Shown in pieces: positions 17,054-26,128 of a DNA stretch of 64,000 nt (its first letter is position 1; the number at the start of each line of letters is the position of its first letter). Origin of the DNA: CBDCWO01 sp965223405. Its GTDB lineage: Bacteria > Bacteroidota > Bacteroidia > Chitinophagales > Saprospiraceae. Position numbers and translations under genes: made by a program. The stretch spans positions 6,696,001-6,760,000 of the forward strand of contig CBDCWO010000006.1 of the NCBI GenBank assembly GCA_965223405.1. Reading direction: 5' to 3'. Under the pieces are notes generated by a model. The model searched no databases. It was not told where the DNA came from and saw nothing but the letters and a program-made list of their open reading frames with translations.

Positions 17054-18289
17054 ATGAAAGGAAAGAATGAAAAAGAACAGTTATTAGTTGATTCTAAGAT
17101 GTATGATCGGCTAAAGAAGCATTTGTACAGCAAACGTCCAGTATTAGGGGAAGACAGTCCCTTCAGCGAGTTACTACAATCGATGGTGAATCAATTGCTA
17201 GATGGAGAGATGGAGTCGTTTATGGGCGAAGAGCGGACAAATAATCGTAGAAATAAGCGAAACGGAAAATCGGTTAAGAAGGTCTTGACAAATAGTGGAG
17301 ACATTTATGTTGAGACCCCTAGGGACCGTAATGGAGAGTTTGAGCCTGAATTGATAGCGAAGCGTCAAAGAGAACTAAATAGTGGATTAGATGCTCAGAT
17401 ATTGGCATTGTATGCCCAGGGCAACTCGATAGAAGATGTCAGGCGATTACTCATCCAGATGTATGGGGTAGAAATATCAGCTGGAAAGATATCACAAATC
17501 ACAGACAAAGTATTGCCTGAGATACATCGTTGGCGTGCAAGAGAGCTTCAATCATTTTATCCAATTGTGTATTTGGATGCGATACATTTTAAGGTTAGGA
17601 ATGAGGGCAAATACAGTAACCATGCATTTTACACGGTATACGCGGTAGATTGGGAAGGTCAGCGAGACATGCTTGGCTTGTATGTACAAGGAAGTGAAGG
17701 AGCTGGTAAATGGGGGATAATATTGGAAGATCTCAAGAGTCGAGGAGTTACAGATATATTGGTGATGTGCACTGATAATTTGACTGGATTATCAGAAGTA
17801 ATTACAGATGTTTTACCAAAGACTATAGTTCAAAAATGCATTGTTCATCAAGTTCGAAATTCGCTTAAATATGTCGATTCTAAGGATGTAAAAAAGGTTG
17901 CATCGGATCTACGTAAAATATACACATCACCGACGCTAGAGCAAGCCCAGAGCGGTCTGTTATCCTTTGAAGTAAAGTGGTCGAACCAATATCAATACAT
18001 AGTAGATCAATGGAGAAATAATTGGCAAGAATTAATGGCCTTTATGGACTTTGACCCAGGAATGCGGAAAATGATTTATACAACAAACCCGGTCGAAGCT
18101 CTACACCGAATCATGCGTAAATTGATTAAGTCCAAAGCGGCCTGGGTTTCACCTACAGCCTTAACCAAACAGTTGTATTTATCGCTCATGCACAATAAAA
18201 AATCGTGGAGTAGGAAGGCCTTTGCCTGGACAAGTATCCAACGTAGCATCATGCAAAACTATCCAGAAAGGGTGCCGAAAGAGACCTGA
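17054..18289 (+). CDS. IS256-family transposase
   Basis: A 411-residue mutator-type transposase. The frame is also open from a TTG at 17045, but the ATG at 17054 is the likelier start. Family hallmarks are an early LLDGEMESFMGEERT region, the first catalytic Asp in YLDAIHFKV, the second Asp in MCTDNLTGL, and the catalytic Glu in TTNPVEALHRIMRK. The length fits the roughly 400 residues usual for the family and no frame break is seen, so the element may be active. It runs opposite to the toxin gene that it interrupts. Confidence 0.95.
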   Translation: MKGKNEKEQLLVDSKMYDRLKKHLYSKRPVLGEDSPFSELLQSMVNQLLDGEMESFMGEERTNNRRNKRNGKSVKKVLTNSGDIYVETPRDRNGEFEPELIAKRQRELNSGLDAQILALYAQGNSIEDVRRLLIQMYGVEISAGKISQITDKVLPEIHRWRARELQSFYPIVYLDAIHFKVRNEGKYSNHAFYTVYAVDWEGQRDMLGLYVQGSEGAGKWGIILEDLKSRGVTDILVMCTDNLTGLSEVITDVLPKTIVQKCIVHQVRNSLKYVDSKDVKKVASDLRKIYTSPTLEQAQSGLLSFEVKWSNQYQYIVDQWRNNWQELMAFMDFDPGMRKMIYTTNPVEALHRIMRKLIKSKAAWVSPTALTKQLYLSLMHNKKSWSRKAFAWTSIQRSIMQNYPERVPKET

Positions 18290-18299
18290 GAAAAAATAA

Positions 18300-18358
18300 A
18301 GGTAAGGTTTGGTTCTTCCAGTCGGCCTACGGCCTCCTTCCAGAACCAAACCTTACCT
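18300..18358 (+). terminator. Strong hairpin after the transposase gene
   Basis: Perfect 17-bp stem: AGGTAAGGTTTGGTTCT (18300-18316) pairs with its complement at 18342-18358. The loop itself contains GGCC-tac-GGCC. It lies 10 bp after the transposase stop and inside the IS, so it probably terminates transposase transcription. There is no long T run. Confidence 0.75.
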
Positions 18359-18421
18359 CCCAAAAGTGGGAGGTAGAATATTAATATTTTTAACAAAAGA
18401 CACAGTTAAATGAACTATCCC

Positions 18422-18668
18422 ACTTATTCAATACCACATATGTAATCATGCGTAGTCCTCCTCTTTTACCTTTTCCTTTGCTTTTTACTGCTACCCTTAT
18501 TTTATAGACATTATGTGATAATTTAACTCCTAAGCCGGGATTATGCCTAAGCTTTTCACTTAGATCAAAAAACTCTTGCTTTAGGGAAGGATATTTTTTG
18601 AGCAGTTTTTTGGCTTCTCGCTCAAAATTTGCAGTGACAATGATTGCAACCTTATTGTTCTTATTCAT
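18422..18668 (-). pseudogene. RelE/ParE-type toxin, interrupted by IS256 (block C)
   Basis: About the first 80 of the toxin's 121 codons remain, nearly identical to 11488-11853, up to the sequence VVLNK. The open frame then reads about 10 residues into the IS. The lost C-terminal third includes the LVSVYDKS segment, so the toxin is very probably dead while its antitoxin remains whole. A 5-codon fragment of the missing part sits across the IS at 16997-17012. Confidence 0.9.
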
Positions 18669-18886
18669 TTGATTTCTTCGAAGAATTCGTCAAATGTCTT
18701 TTTTCGAACTTTGCCAGAAACCATATTGTCAACTTCCTTGAATCCCTTCTTTAGGCTTTGTTTCAGTTTTTGGAATTCTTGGAATTCAATTAACTCCTTT
18801 TTCAGTAAGTTCCATTCTCCAATTGGAATTACTACCGCTGTCCTGTCACCCTTTTCATCGATTATATATTTTACTTTAGCCTTCAC
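18665..18886 (-). CDS. Antitoxin of the broken module (block C)
   Basis: 73 residues, the same protein sequence as the antitoxin at 11850-12071, with a GTG start and the same upstream TATCTTTG box (18926-18933). It overlaps the start of the interrupted toxin gene by 4 bp. It could still neutralise the intact toxin made from block B. Its retention in three blocks marks the left edge of each duplicated unit. Confidence 0.85.
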   Translation of the reverse strand: MKAKVKYIIDEKGDRTAVVIPIGEWNLLKKELIEFQEFQKLKQSLKKGFKEVDNMVSGKVRKKTFDEFFEEIK

Positions 18887-19592
18887 TTGATCCCTTGATT
18901 TATATTCAAGATGTTTAAATTAATACAAAGATAAGGTAATTGTGGACAAAAAGATTCTTTCTTTCTCAATCCTGGCATATTTAGAACACGATTGAATACG
19001 ATTAAACAGGATTCAGTTTGAAATCAGAAATCAGAGGTCAGAAGTCAGACTCAAGCCCTCCACCAATCTCTATCGTAATTCGTAATTTTTTTCCATGCCC
19101 CATGCTCCCAGCTCCATGCCACATGCTCCAACCACCCTTCACCGTACACCCACTTACGCCCCGGGCTTCAGTGGGCAAAGCCGATTACCGTCTACCGTTT
19201 CCTTTAGTATTGTAATTACACAATTCAACAGGCATTGTTAATCTTCTCACAACTCTCAACTCACAACTCCCTTCACCGTCCACCCACTTACGCCCAGGGC
19301 TACAGTGGGCAAAGCCGATCACCCACTTACGCCAGGGCTTCAGCGGGCAAAGCCGATTTCCGGTTTCCGTTCTCCCCAACTCACCTAAGCACTAGCTACG
19401 GTCGGGCAAGGCGTACTCCGCTTCGCTCTCTGACAGTGTGCGCCAAAACTTTCAGTGTCGGCGTAAGCCTTGGCGAAAGAGAGTCCACAATAAATCCCCC
19501 ACAATCAAGTTATTTCTATATCTACACCTTCCAAAATTCAAAAAATTGTAGATTCTATGAAAACCCACTACTCCATACGAACAGGCATTTTG

Positions 19593-19603
19593 CCCCCCCC
19601 CCC
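19593..19603 (+). repeat. Poly-C tract, 11 C
   Basis: Counterpart of the 14-C tract at 740-753, about 150 bp before the LuxR-type gene at 19752. The difference of exactly three C is one of only two changes seen between the duplicated segments. Confidence 0.85.
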
Positions 19604-19751
19604 GAAAAATCACCACATTGATAATGTTGTTCCTGAATTTCCGGGAACAAAAACCACCGCCATCAGAATCATTTCTTCCAGGTACCAATAAGTGGACCAT
19701 AATTGAACTCGTAATCAACCATCATTAACCTATCTATAAAAATGTAACACC

Positions 19752-19973
19752 ATGAAAAAGGACCACAATCTGGATAATCCACTAACTAAACGGGAACTGG
19801 AAATATTAAAATTTTTGCGCCGCGGATTTTCATCAAAAATGACTGCCAATATACTATTCATCTCCCCTAGAACAGTGGAAACACATCGGCAAAATATGTT
19901 AAAAAAATCCAATTGCCACAATACCCCAGAACTTATTTTGTGGGCAATTAAGCATGATATTTTGCAGGAATAG
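19752..19973 (+). CDS. Solitary LuxR-type HTH protein (copy C)
   Basis: Identical in sequence to the 73-residue protein at 902-1123: a bare LuxR/GerE HTH domain with ISPRTVETH and no sensory or receiver domain. Here the downstream ligase, peptide and propeller genes are all intact, so if the protein regulates the cassette this is the more likely functional context. The upstream poly-C tract has 11 C. Confidence 0.75.
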   Translation: MKKDHNLDNPLTKRELEILKFLRRGFSSKMTANILFISPRTVETHRQNMLKKSNCHNTPELILWAIKHDILQE

Positions 19974-19998
19974 TTTTAAAATAACACAACTACATAAA

Positions 19999-20160
19999 GA
20001 AGTGATTTAATAATAGATGTTAAAATGAGTTGTATGTGCTTGGTTTTCAAGACGAAGCTCTTTTTGAGATTCATAGCCAAAGCTATGGATCGAGAAAAAG
20101 CTGAAGTATTGAGAATCAATGGCATGCAAATCATTTAACAATTTGTTTTTAAATCACTTC
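19999..20160. mobile_element. MITE-like element type 1, copy 3 (in segmental duplication)
   Basis: Same 162-bp element as at 1149-1310, with the same AAA flanks, copied as part of the larger duplication rather than inserted independently. Confidence 0.85.
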
Positions 20161-20530
20161 AAACTTTAAATAACATTTAGGTAAATACCAGAGTTTTTAT
20201 TTGTATCTGGGCCAAAGTGAATAATGTTATACTATTTCCAAGCCTCAGTTGAGTTTGCTTTAGTAATTCATGACCTAAACTATAAAATTGGAAATTTGCT
20301 TGAAAGAGGTTGCCCTATTCCGCATGGGTGAAATGACGTTAAAAATCGATTGGGTATTTCTTCCTTCGACATCTATGAACACCTCAGGCAGGCAGAGCGT
20401 AACAATATCAAAATTTCGATTTCCAGAGACTTGAGTATTCGAGAAACTTAGGAATATCACTGGCAGTAACCATGAAAAAAAGTAACAAATAAATCTCCTT
20501 TCTATAGTGGGCGGATCTATCCCTAAAGAC

Positions 20531-20696
20531 TAGTGCTTCAGGAACGAAGTAATGGCACTATTATACGATGTTATTTTTGATTTAGACAAGGCGAAGGTTC
20601 TCGCATGTAGCCCAAGCTACATAAGCGGTTCTTCAACGAAGTATAAATTAAAAAGAACAAGTAAAATGGTGTTAGTATTTTGTTCCTGAAGCACTA
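20531..20696. mobile_element. MITE-like element type 2, copy 2 (in segmental duplication)
   Basis: Counterpart of 1681-1846, with perfect 15-bp terminal inverted repeats and a central TAGCCCAAGCTA hairpin. The 94-bp inverted-repeat element is likewise repeated at 20935-21028. The stretch 19974-21632 otherwise has no supportable gene. Confidence 0.75.
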
Positions 20697-21632
20697 GGCC
20701 ACCGGCAATGGCTTCGATCTATATCACACAACTCAAAACATTCAAATTTTTACGCTTAACAAAAGTTCGAAGCAAAACACCTAGCGCTTTGACGGAAACA
20801 AATTGTTCCGAATCCTCAAGATTCGGGATTTTTCATACCGTTGCGTTGAAGATGTCAAAAAAGCATAAAACATTGATCCAAATGAATTTCCAAAATTTAA
20901 TCCGTATATCCAAGAAAATATATGAAGTGGCCTTTATAAATGGAACGCTTCATTTATACCTTTAAATTATTTCTAGGATGAAAGCAAAAAGTTATGAAGC
21001 GTAATAACTTTAAACTGTTCCATTTATACCAACCACTTTTTTGACTTCATCCACAGGACGATGTACAAAGACCCTTTCGTAATGCTCCAATTCCCGAGTT
21101 GTTTGCAACGGATGCAGCCTTATGAAAAAGAGATTTCCGCCAGTCGGCGGACAGGTTTTGTTACTTTTTCATCCGAAAAAGTAAGAAGGAAAAAAGATAC
21201 CCAGGAAGATTAAACAACATCAACAGGACCAGAAGTAGCAGAGTCGTAGCCATTAGCAGTTAAACTGCCGGCCCTGGCATTTAAAATTTGGTAGAATTTA
21301 GCTCTTCTAATTCATAAAACCAGAAATTACAAATTGAAACAACAGTTTACATTGTATCAATAATTGGGTGTTCAATAATACTGATATAGTAGCCCTCACG
21401 AAAGGACTTACTTTATTATCGCGATGACCACCATCCCTATATCTCCAGGATTTTGTGCCATCAACTCAATATATTGCTAAAATTTTCGGAGGACTCTGCA
21501 AAAAATACGTATTGACAGACAGCCGAAATCAACCGATATTTGGATTATTAGGTATTTAAAAATGTGAAGTAATACTGATCCCAGTTTTCCCTACCTGATG
21601 CACCATTAATTCATTGAACTAGTAAAAGTCGT

Positions 21633-23450
21633 ATGTATACCCATGCATTAAAAATAGTATCGATTTCGCTATCTAAAAGTACGATAGCTTCTCTGGTACT
21701 GTTTGCCTTATTGGGAATCACCTTGATACCATTTAATACAGGCACTTCATTTCGGCTGCCCGAGTATTACCAGCTGGGCTTCTTTTTAAGTATTTTGGGT
21801 ATTTTAGTGAGTATCATTATCTGGCTGATTGCTTATCGCAAGGAACTGATCCGGATTACCTGGCCGGACTTGGGGTTTTTTGTCTTTTGGTTATATGCAG
21901 TGATTCGCTGGTGTTTTACATCCCATGTACATTGGTCTCAAGGTGCGGCAATCTGGTTGTTTGCCACACTGCCGGTGTATCTGGGATTCAGAATGTGGTC
22001 AGGACATATCCGGATGAAGGATCTGATCGTGCTGTTCTCCATTTTGTCGATTGGACTGAGTGGGTATGCACTGTTACAGCTATATGGCATGTTGGAGAGC
22101 TATAATTCCAATTTTAAGATGACAGGCCCCTTCTTTAATCCGGCTCCATTGGCTGGCTACCTGGTTATCCTATCACCGGTGATCATGTACCCTTTATTGA
22201 ATCCAAAAGGTGTTACTAAATGGAAAACGCATCTATACTGGTTGGCATTAGCCTTAATCTTGTTGGTTGTGATTCCAAGTCAAAGCCGGGCGGCCTGGGT
22301 GGCGTTAATAGCCAGTACTGGACTTTTACTTTTCTTTAGGTATCGCCAATTCCTGGTGAGGTTGGCCAGACGAACAAAGAACGCATTATTTATTGCATTA
22401 GGATTTCTGATTGTAGGCGGTGGACTGGGTATTTACCATCTAAAGAAAGACTCAGCGGATGGTCGTTTGTTGGTCTGGAAGGTGAGTACTTCGATGATAG
22501 CCAAAAATCCAGTATTTGGGATTGGATATGGAAGATTTGCGGCGGAATATAATTTATATCAACGGGATTATTTTGCTGCGGGAAAAGGTACGGAACAGGA
22601 AAAATTTTTGGCAGATAATAACTCTTTTGCCTTCAATGAATTTCTAAAGATCATCGCGGAGTTAGGTATTATCGGATTGGCATTATTCCTGGTGTGGGTG
22701 GGAACTTTTTTCATTGGTGCAAAGGGCGAAACTCATTCCCCCGGAGGGCAAATGCCTTTATTCGGCGCATTAATTGCCATGGCTTGTTTTGCTTTCTTTT
22801 CCTATCCTGGGTCTGTTTGGGGATTGAGTTTGTTAATCTTAGGTTTGTTGGCATTCTTTACTAGTAAAAACACCAAATTCCTTTTAACATTGCTTGTGTG
22901 GATGAAAAGAGCTTTGGTAATTGCTGTTGTATTGTTGCTCTTAGGATTAGGTGTGCACACTCATCGTTCGGTATTCGCTACCAAACATTGGATTCGGGCT
23001 AACGAGTGGTTTCGTATGCAATACTACGAAGAAGCCAGGCAGGAGTTTCTATTAGCAGTTGATCAATTATTCGCTGAAGGGCTCTTCCTACAACAAGCCG
23101 GAAAAAACATGTCAGTCATTAGGAGTCCGAAAGCCGGAAATGAACTATTGCATTCTGCCACACTTTACCGTAATGACCAGGTTCTACATTGGACCTTGGG
23201 AGAGAATTATACCTCAGTGAAGAATTATGAGCAGGCAGAAAAATGGTATACCTCTGCCATGAACATGGTACCCAACCGCTTATATCCAGAATATCGTTTG
23301 GCAATAATGTATCTTGTAAAGGGAGATATTAAGAATTTTCAACGATATGCAACTCATGTTATTTCACGGTTTGGTAAAATTGAAACAAAGGCGGAAAAAG
23401 AAATGAAAAGCGAGTTGGATTTATATCTTTCTCAAATAAGATTAGAATAA
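21633..23450 (+). CDS. O-antigen ligase / TPR membrane protein (intact, block C)
   Basis: A 605-residue polytopic protein with about a dozen hydrophobic segments in the first 430 residues. It has a Wzy_C/O-antigen-ligase-type core (FFNPAPLAGYLVILSPVIMY, then the periplasmic loop GIGYGRFAAEYNLYQRDYF) and a C-terminal TPR-like region (NYEQAEKWYTSAMNMVPNRL). Enzymes of this class join an undecaprenyl-linked glycan to lipid A or to a protein. Being directly followed by a Cys-rich peptide gene in two blocks, it may be a peptide or protein O-oligosaccharyltransferase, but this is inference. The first 336 codons are identical to block A at DNA level; the rest is diverged, so the gene is a mosaic. 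Confidence 0.85.
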   Translation: MYTHALKIVSISLSKSTIASLVLFALLGITLIPFNTGTSFRLPEYYQLGFFLSILGILVSIIIWLIAYRKELIRITWPDLGFFVFWLYAVIRWCFTSHVHWSQGAAIWLFATLPVYLGFRMWSGHIRMKDLIVLFSILSIGLSGYALLQLYGMLESYNSNFKMTGPFFNPAPLAGYLVILSPVIMYPLLNPKGVTKWKTHLYWLALALILLVVIPSQSRAAWVALIASTGLLLFFRYRQFLVRLARRTKNALFIALGFLIVGGGLGIYHLKKDSADGRLLVWKVSTSMIAKNPVFGIGYGRFAAEYNLYQRDYFAAGKGTEQEKFLADNNSFAFNEFLKIIAELGIIGLALFLVWVGTFFIGAKGETHSPGGQMPLFGALIAMACFAFFSYPGSVWGLSLLILGLLAFFTSKNTKFLLTLLVWMKRALVIAVVLLLLGLGVHTHRSVFATKHWIRANEWFRMQYYEEARQEFLLAVDQLFAEGLFLQQAGKNMSVIRSPKAGNELLHSATLYRNDQVLHWTLGENYTSVKNYEQAEKWYTSAMNMVPNRLYPEYRLAIMYLVKGDIKNFQRYATHVISRFGKIETKAEKEMKSELDLYLSQIRLE

Positions 23451-23495
23451 ATTTTGTACTTAATATTTTTTTCAATCTCAATAATATGATTTATT

Positions 23496-23753
23496 ATGAA
23501 AACTTTAGTTAAATTTTGTGGAGCAGTGATTTTTTCATGTCTAATGTTTTATAATATGGGCACAATGGGTAAAACTTCAACATCTGTCACACTAGATGTA
23601 CTTGAATTGCAAGCATTTGCATCAACAGAAACTCTTTGCTGGAATTTTGTCGAACCCTGTTGGTTATGGGGTTGCGTCTGGGTAACGCCATGTGGAGACT
23701 GTGATAGTAAAAAGTCCGATGATTGGTGGGACATGAGTGAATGTACTGATTGA
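23496..23753 (+). CDS. Exported Cys/Trp-rich peptide 2
   Basis: 85 residues: a signal-like N-terminus (MKTLVKFCGAVIFSCLMFYN), a leader segment with LDVLELQAFA (NVEALA-like), and a tail with 6 Cys and 6 Trp. Tail motifs are CWNFVEPCWLWGC, PCGDC and SDDWW. The tail aligns with peptide 3 (25647), sharing C-[WY]-NF-x-E-x-CW-x-W-x-C, then CG-x-C, then SD-[DN]-WW-x4-C. It is 45 bp after the ligase gene, before a perfect hairpin (23778-23811) and a beta-propeller lipoprotein. The conserved Cys/Trp spacing argues for a folded, disulfide-bonded extracellular peptide. Function unknown. Confidence 0.75.
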   Translation: MKTLVKFCGAVIFSCLMFYNMGTMGKTSTSVTLDVLELQAFASTETLCWNFVEPCWLWGCVWVTPCGDCDSKKSDDWWDMSECTD

Positions 23754-23777
23754 ATGATTCTTTTCATTACAAATTTG

Positions 23778-23811
23778 TTGGATAAGCATTAACTACCTTA
23801 TGCTTATCCAA
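23778..23811 (+). terminator. Perfect 12-bp hairpin between peptide 2 and beta-propeller
   Basis: TTGGATAAGCAT and ATGCTTATCCAA pair perfectly around a 10-base loop, 24 bp after the peptide stop. No strict T run follows. It is in the same position as hairpins at 4929-4958 and 53064-53092, although the sequences are unrelated, which points to a conserved function rather than common repeat descent. Confidence 0.75.
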
Positions 23812-23938
23812 TAAACTTGCACTTTATTGATTAATATTTATTATTTTCCAATATCGAGTAAAATAGTTCCTTTATAAATACAAAATTTTTACCGTATTCT
23901 AACAGATGTTATTCCATTTCCACTAACTATTAAAAAAA

Positions 23939-25528
23939 ATGAAATATATCTTATTCATTATATTTGTATTTATTGCCTATTTGAGTTGTAGTAACGATGC
24001 CGATAGCAATCTTCTAGAAATAGCGAAATTTCAAAAAATAAATGATACTTTAAAAGCAAAGGAAGTAAAAACGGAAGGATACCTATTTCGTACTCCAAGA
24101 ATTGTATTAAGCACAAACAAGTTGGTTGTCTATGATGATATTGAAGAAAAAATGTTTAAAATATTTTCATATCCAGAAGTAAATTATTTGTTTTCCTGGG
24201 GAAACAAAGGGAATGGTCCAAATGAAATTAATAGAGTAGATCCCCCAAGTCTTAACTCAACAAATAATGGGTTTGAATTTTTGGATGGAAATATATTTAG
24301 GAAGTATGAATTCGATTCAATAAATAAGGTCAGATTAATTGAACGGATTGAGATCAAACCACCGGATCCAACTCCAATTAACGGATTTTGTAATTTATCT
24401 GATTCACGATTTATTATTGCAAACTTTCTAGAAGAAAACGGAAACTATGAACACATCTTGATAAATTCTTCCGGTAAAATGATAAAATATTTTGGATCTT
24501 ACCCAAAAGATGATATAGTCTTTAGAGACTTTTATGACAAATATAGATATTACAATAAATCATTGGTAGCCAATCCTTCAGGTCCTCAAGTAATGGCATT
24601 CTATATGAAACAAAATAGAATTAAACTATATAATAAAAATGGAAAACTGCTTAAAGAAGTTATATTAAAAAATAATAATAAAGGGGATAAGTCAAAAAAA
24701 ATAAATGATGGAGTAATAACTTTTGCGAACCCAATCGGCACGCATGACTATGTTTACGTATTATACGCTAATTCCAGCAAAAAAGAAATAATTGACAATC
24801 CAGATACTTACAATCCTGAATTGCAAATATGGGATTGGTATGGCAACTTTCTAAATCGTTTTATTCTTAACAAACCCATTATAGCATTCTGTATATCTGA
24901 AAAAGATAAAAGGATATATGGAGTAGACATTGATGGAGGCAGTAGATTGTTTGAATTTAATTTGGGAATTGGTAAATCGCAACAACAAAATGATGCCGAA
25001 ATTGAAACAAGTAACTATAGATTTGATTTAGTAGAGACAAAGTTCTATAAAGTCAGAATACCTTCAGGGTGGAGAGTTAATCCGACGTATAAAAATAGGA
25101 TGGATGACATTAGAGAAACCAAGTTGGGACGGAAAATTAACGCAAATTATTTTTCCGATCCTAATAAATCTGCTGAAGATAAATGCGGCTCAACATTAAA
25201 GATATTAATTGATTTTATTGATGATTCAATTCACTTTGATTTTGAAAAATTTTTCACTGGACAATATGAAAATATATCTATAAATAGTGATGTAAATAAC
25301 TTTTATTCCGAAATTGATACTATCGCTGAAGATCTTTTATCCAGGAAACTAATATACGAGAAAGATGTAGTTGATCCCAAAGGTGAAAATTTTCACACTA
25401 AAAATACTAAATGGATTTTTACATCTCGGAATAGAATATATGAAATCCACTTCACCTCCTGTAGAAACTTTGATGATCATATTCATCTTATTGATCAGAT
25501 GGTTAACTCGATGGAATTCTTGTACTGA
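23939..25528 (+). CDS. 6-bladed beta-propeller lipoprotein C with C-terminal extension
   Basis: A 529-residue lipoprotein with a signal ending in AYLSC near residue 17. Residues to about 350 form the propeller (signature WGNKGNGPNEINRVD). About 175 further residues have no counterpart in the other three propellers: a segment beginning FYKVRIPSGWRV and closing IHFTSCRNF...DQMVNSMEF. This resembles PsbP/Mog1-like domains found attached to surface proteins, but the match is by eye only. It is flanked by Cys/Trp-rich peptides on both sides. The gene is very AT-rich. The extension may add a second binding surface for the two peptides here. Confidence 0.7.
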   Translation: MKYILFIIFVFIAYLSCSNDADSNLLEIAKFQKINDTLKAKEVKTEGYLFRTPRIVLSTNKLVVYDDIEEKMFKIFSYPEVNYLFSWGNKGNGPNEINRVDPPSLNSTNNGFEFLDGNIFRKYEFDSINKVRLIERIEIKPPDPTPINGFCNLSDSRFIIANFLEENGNYEHILINSSGKMIKYFGSYPKDDIVFRDFYDKYRYYNKSLVANPSGPQVMAFYMKQNRIKLYNKNGKLLKEVILKNNNKGDKSKKINDGVITFANPIGTHDYVYVLYANSSKKEIIDNPDTYNPELQIWDWYGNFLNRFILNKPIIAFCISEKDKRIYGVDIDGGSRLFEFNLGIGKSQQQNDAEIETSNYRFDLVETKFYKVRIPSGWRVNPTYKNRMDDIRETKLGRKINANYFSDPNKSAEDKCGSTLKILIDFIDDSIHFDFEKFFTGQYENISINSDVNNFYSEIDTIAEDLLSRKLIYEKDVVDPKGENFHTKNTKWIFTSRNRIYEIHFTSCRNFDDHIHLIDQMVNSMEFLY

Positions 25529-25646
25529 CAAAATGGCCTAATTGGCTAAAATACTAACATTATTGCTATCATTTTATTGAAATAACGAACAATAAAATTC
25601 AAGTATTTAAGAAAATTAATTTTTTTTAATAATAAAATCTTTGATC

Positions 25647-25937
25647 ATGAAATTCATAATTGGAATAACAGGTTTTCTTCTCTTCACTGGGATGCTTATT
25701 TATAATGTGAATACGGTAAATACAGGTTGCGAAGCACAAAAAAGCTTGGCCAACATTAGTATCATAGCGAATATGGCTATTGCAGATGATGGAGAATGGG
25801 TGCCATGTTATAACTTCGCCGAATCTTGTTGGTTTTGGAATTGCACCTACATAAATCATTGTGGAAGTTGTTTACATGTCTCTTCTGATAATTGGTGGAG
25901 TCCTGCAACATGCTGGCTCGAATATATGTGTTGTTAA
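25647..25937 (+). CDS. Exported Cys/Trp-rich peptide 3
   Basis: 96 residues from ATG at 25647; the frame is also open from a TTG at 25641. Signal-like MKFIIGITGFLLFTGMLIYN, then the leader segment SLANISIIANMAIADD (NVEALA-like), then a tail with motifs PCYNFAESCWFWNC, HCGSC and SDNWW, ending CC. The tail aligns closely with peptide 2 (23496), so this is a tandem paralog on the far side of the same propeller gene. No strong hairpin follows; only a 6-bp GAATGC/GCATTC pair far apart. A glycosidase-like gene is next. Function unknown. Confidence 0.7.
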   Translation: MKFIIGITGFLLFTGMLIYNVNTVNTGCEAQKSLANISIIANMAIADDGEWVPCYNFAESCWFWNCTYINHCGSCLHVSSDNWWSPATCWLEYMCC

Positions 25938-26128
25938 CCATACTTCACTTAATATACGTAGTCTTAAAAAAATTTGAATTATATATGACTGCTTTCTGGA
26001 TCAGGTAGAATGCATTTGGCGAATTAGGTTATTTAGGCAAAACATTAAGCTTTTCAAGTGGCATTCTGTTTTAGGTTTAAGCATATCAAGAAACTATATA
26101 TAAATTTGAAAATATAAAATATTACCGT

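Larger units (their letters stand above)
17013..18421 (+). mobile_element. IS256-family insertion sequence
   Basis: A 1,409-bp element with imperfect terminal inverted repeats of about 25 bp. Both ends share GTTCA and AACTGTGTCT, and 19 of 25 positions match by my alignment. It is flanked by 8-bp direct repeats ACTTATTC at 17005-17012 and 18422-18429, as expected for this family. It carries one transposase gene and a strong hairpin after it. It is inserted in the toxin gene of block C. Only one copy is in the window. Confidence 0.93.
18854..22639. repeat. Segmental direct duplication, copy 2
   Basis: Counterpart of 1-3789; coordinates are offset by 18,853 before the poly-C tract and 18,850 after it. 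The leader-repeat copy is at 19008-19592, with hairpins from 19149, 19283 and 19322. In this copy the ligase reading frame is intact. On the left the similarity to block B's toxin-antitoxin module continues up to the IS insertion. Confidence 0.9.
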
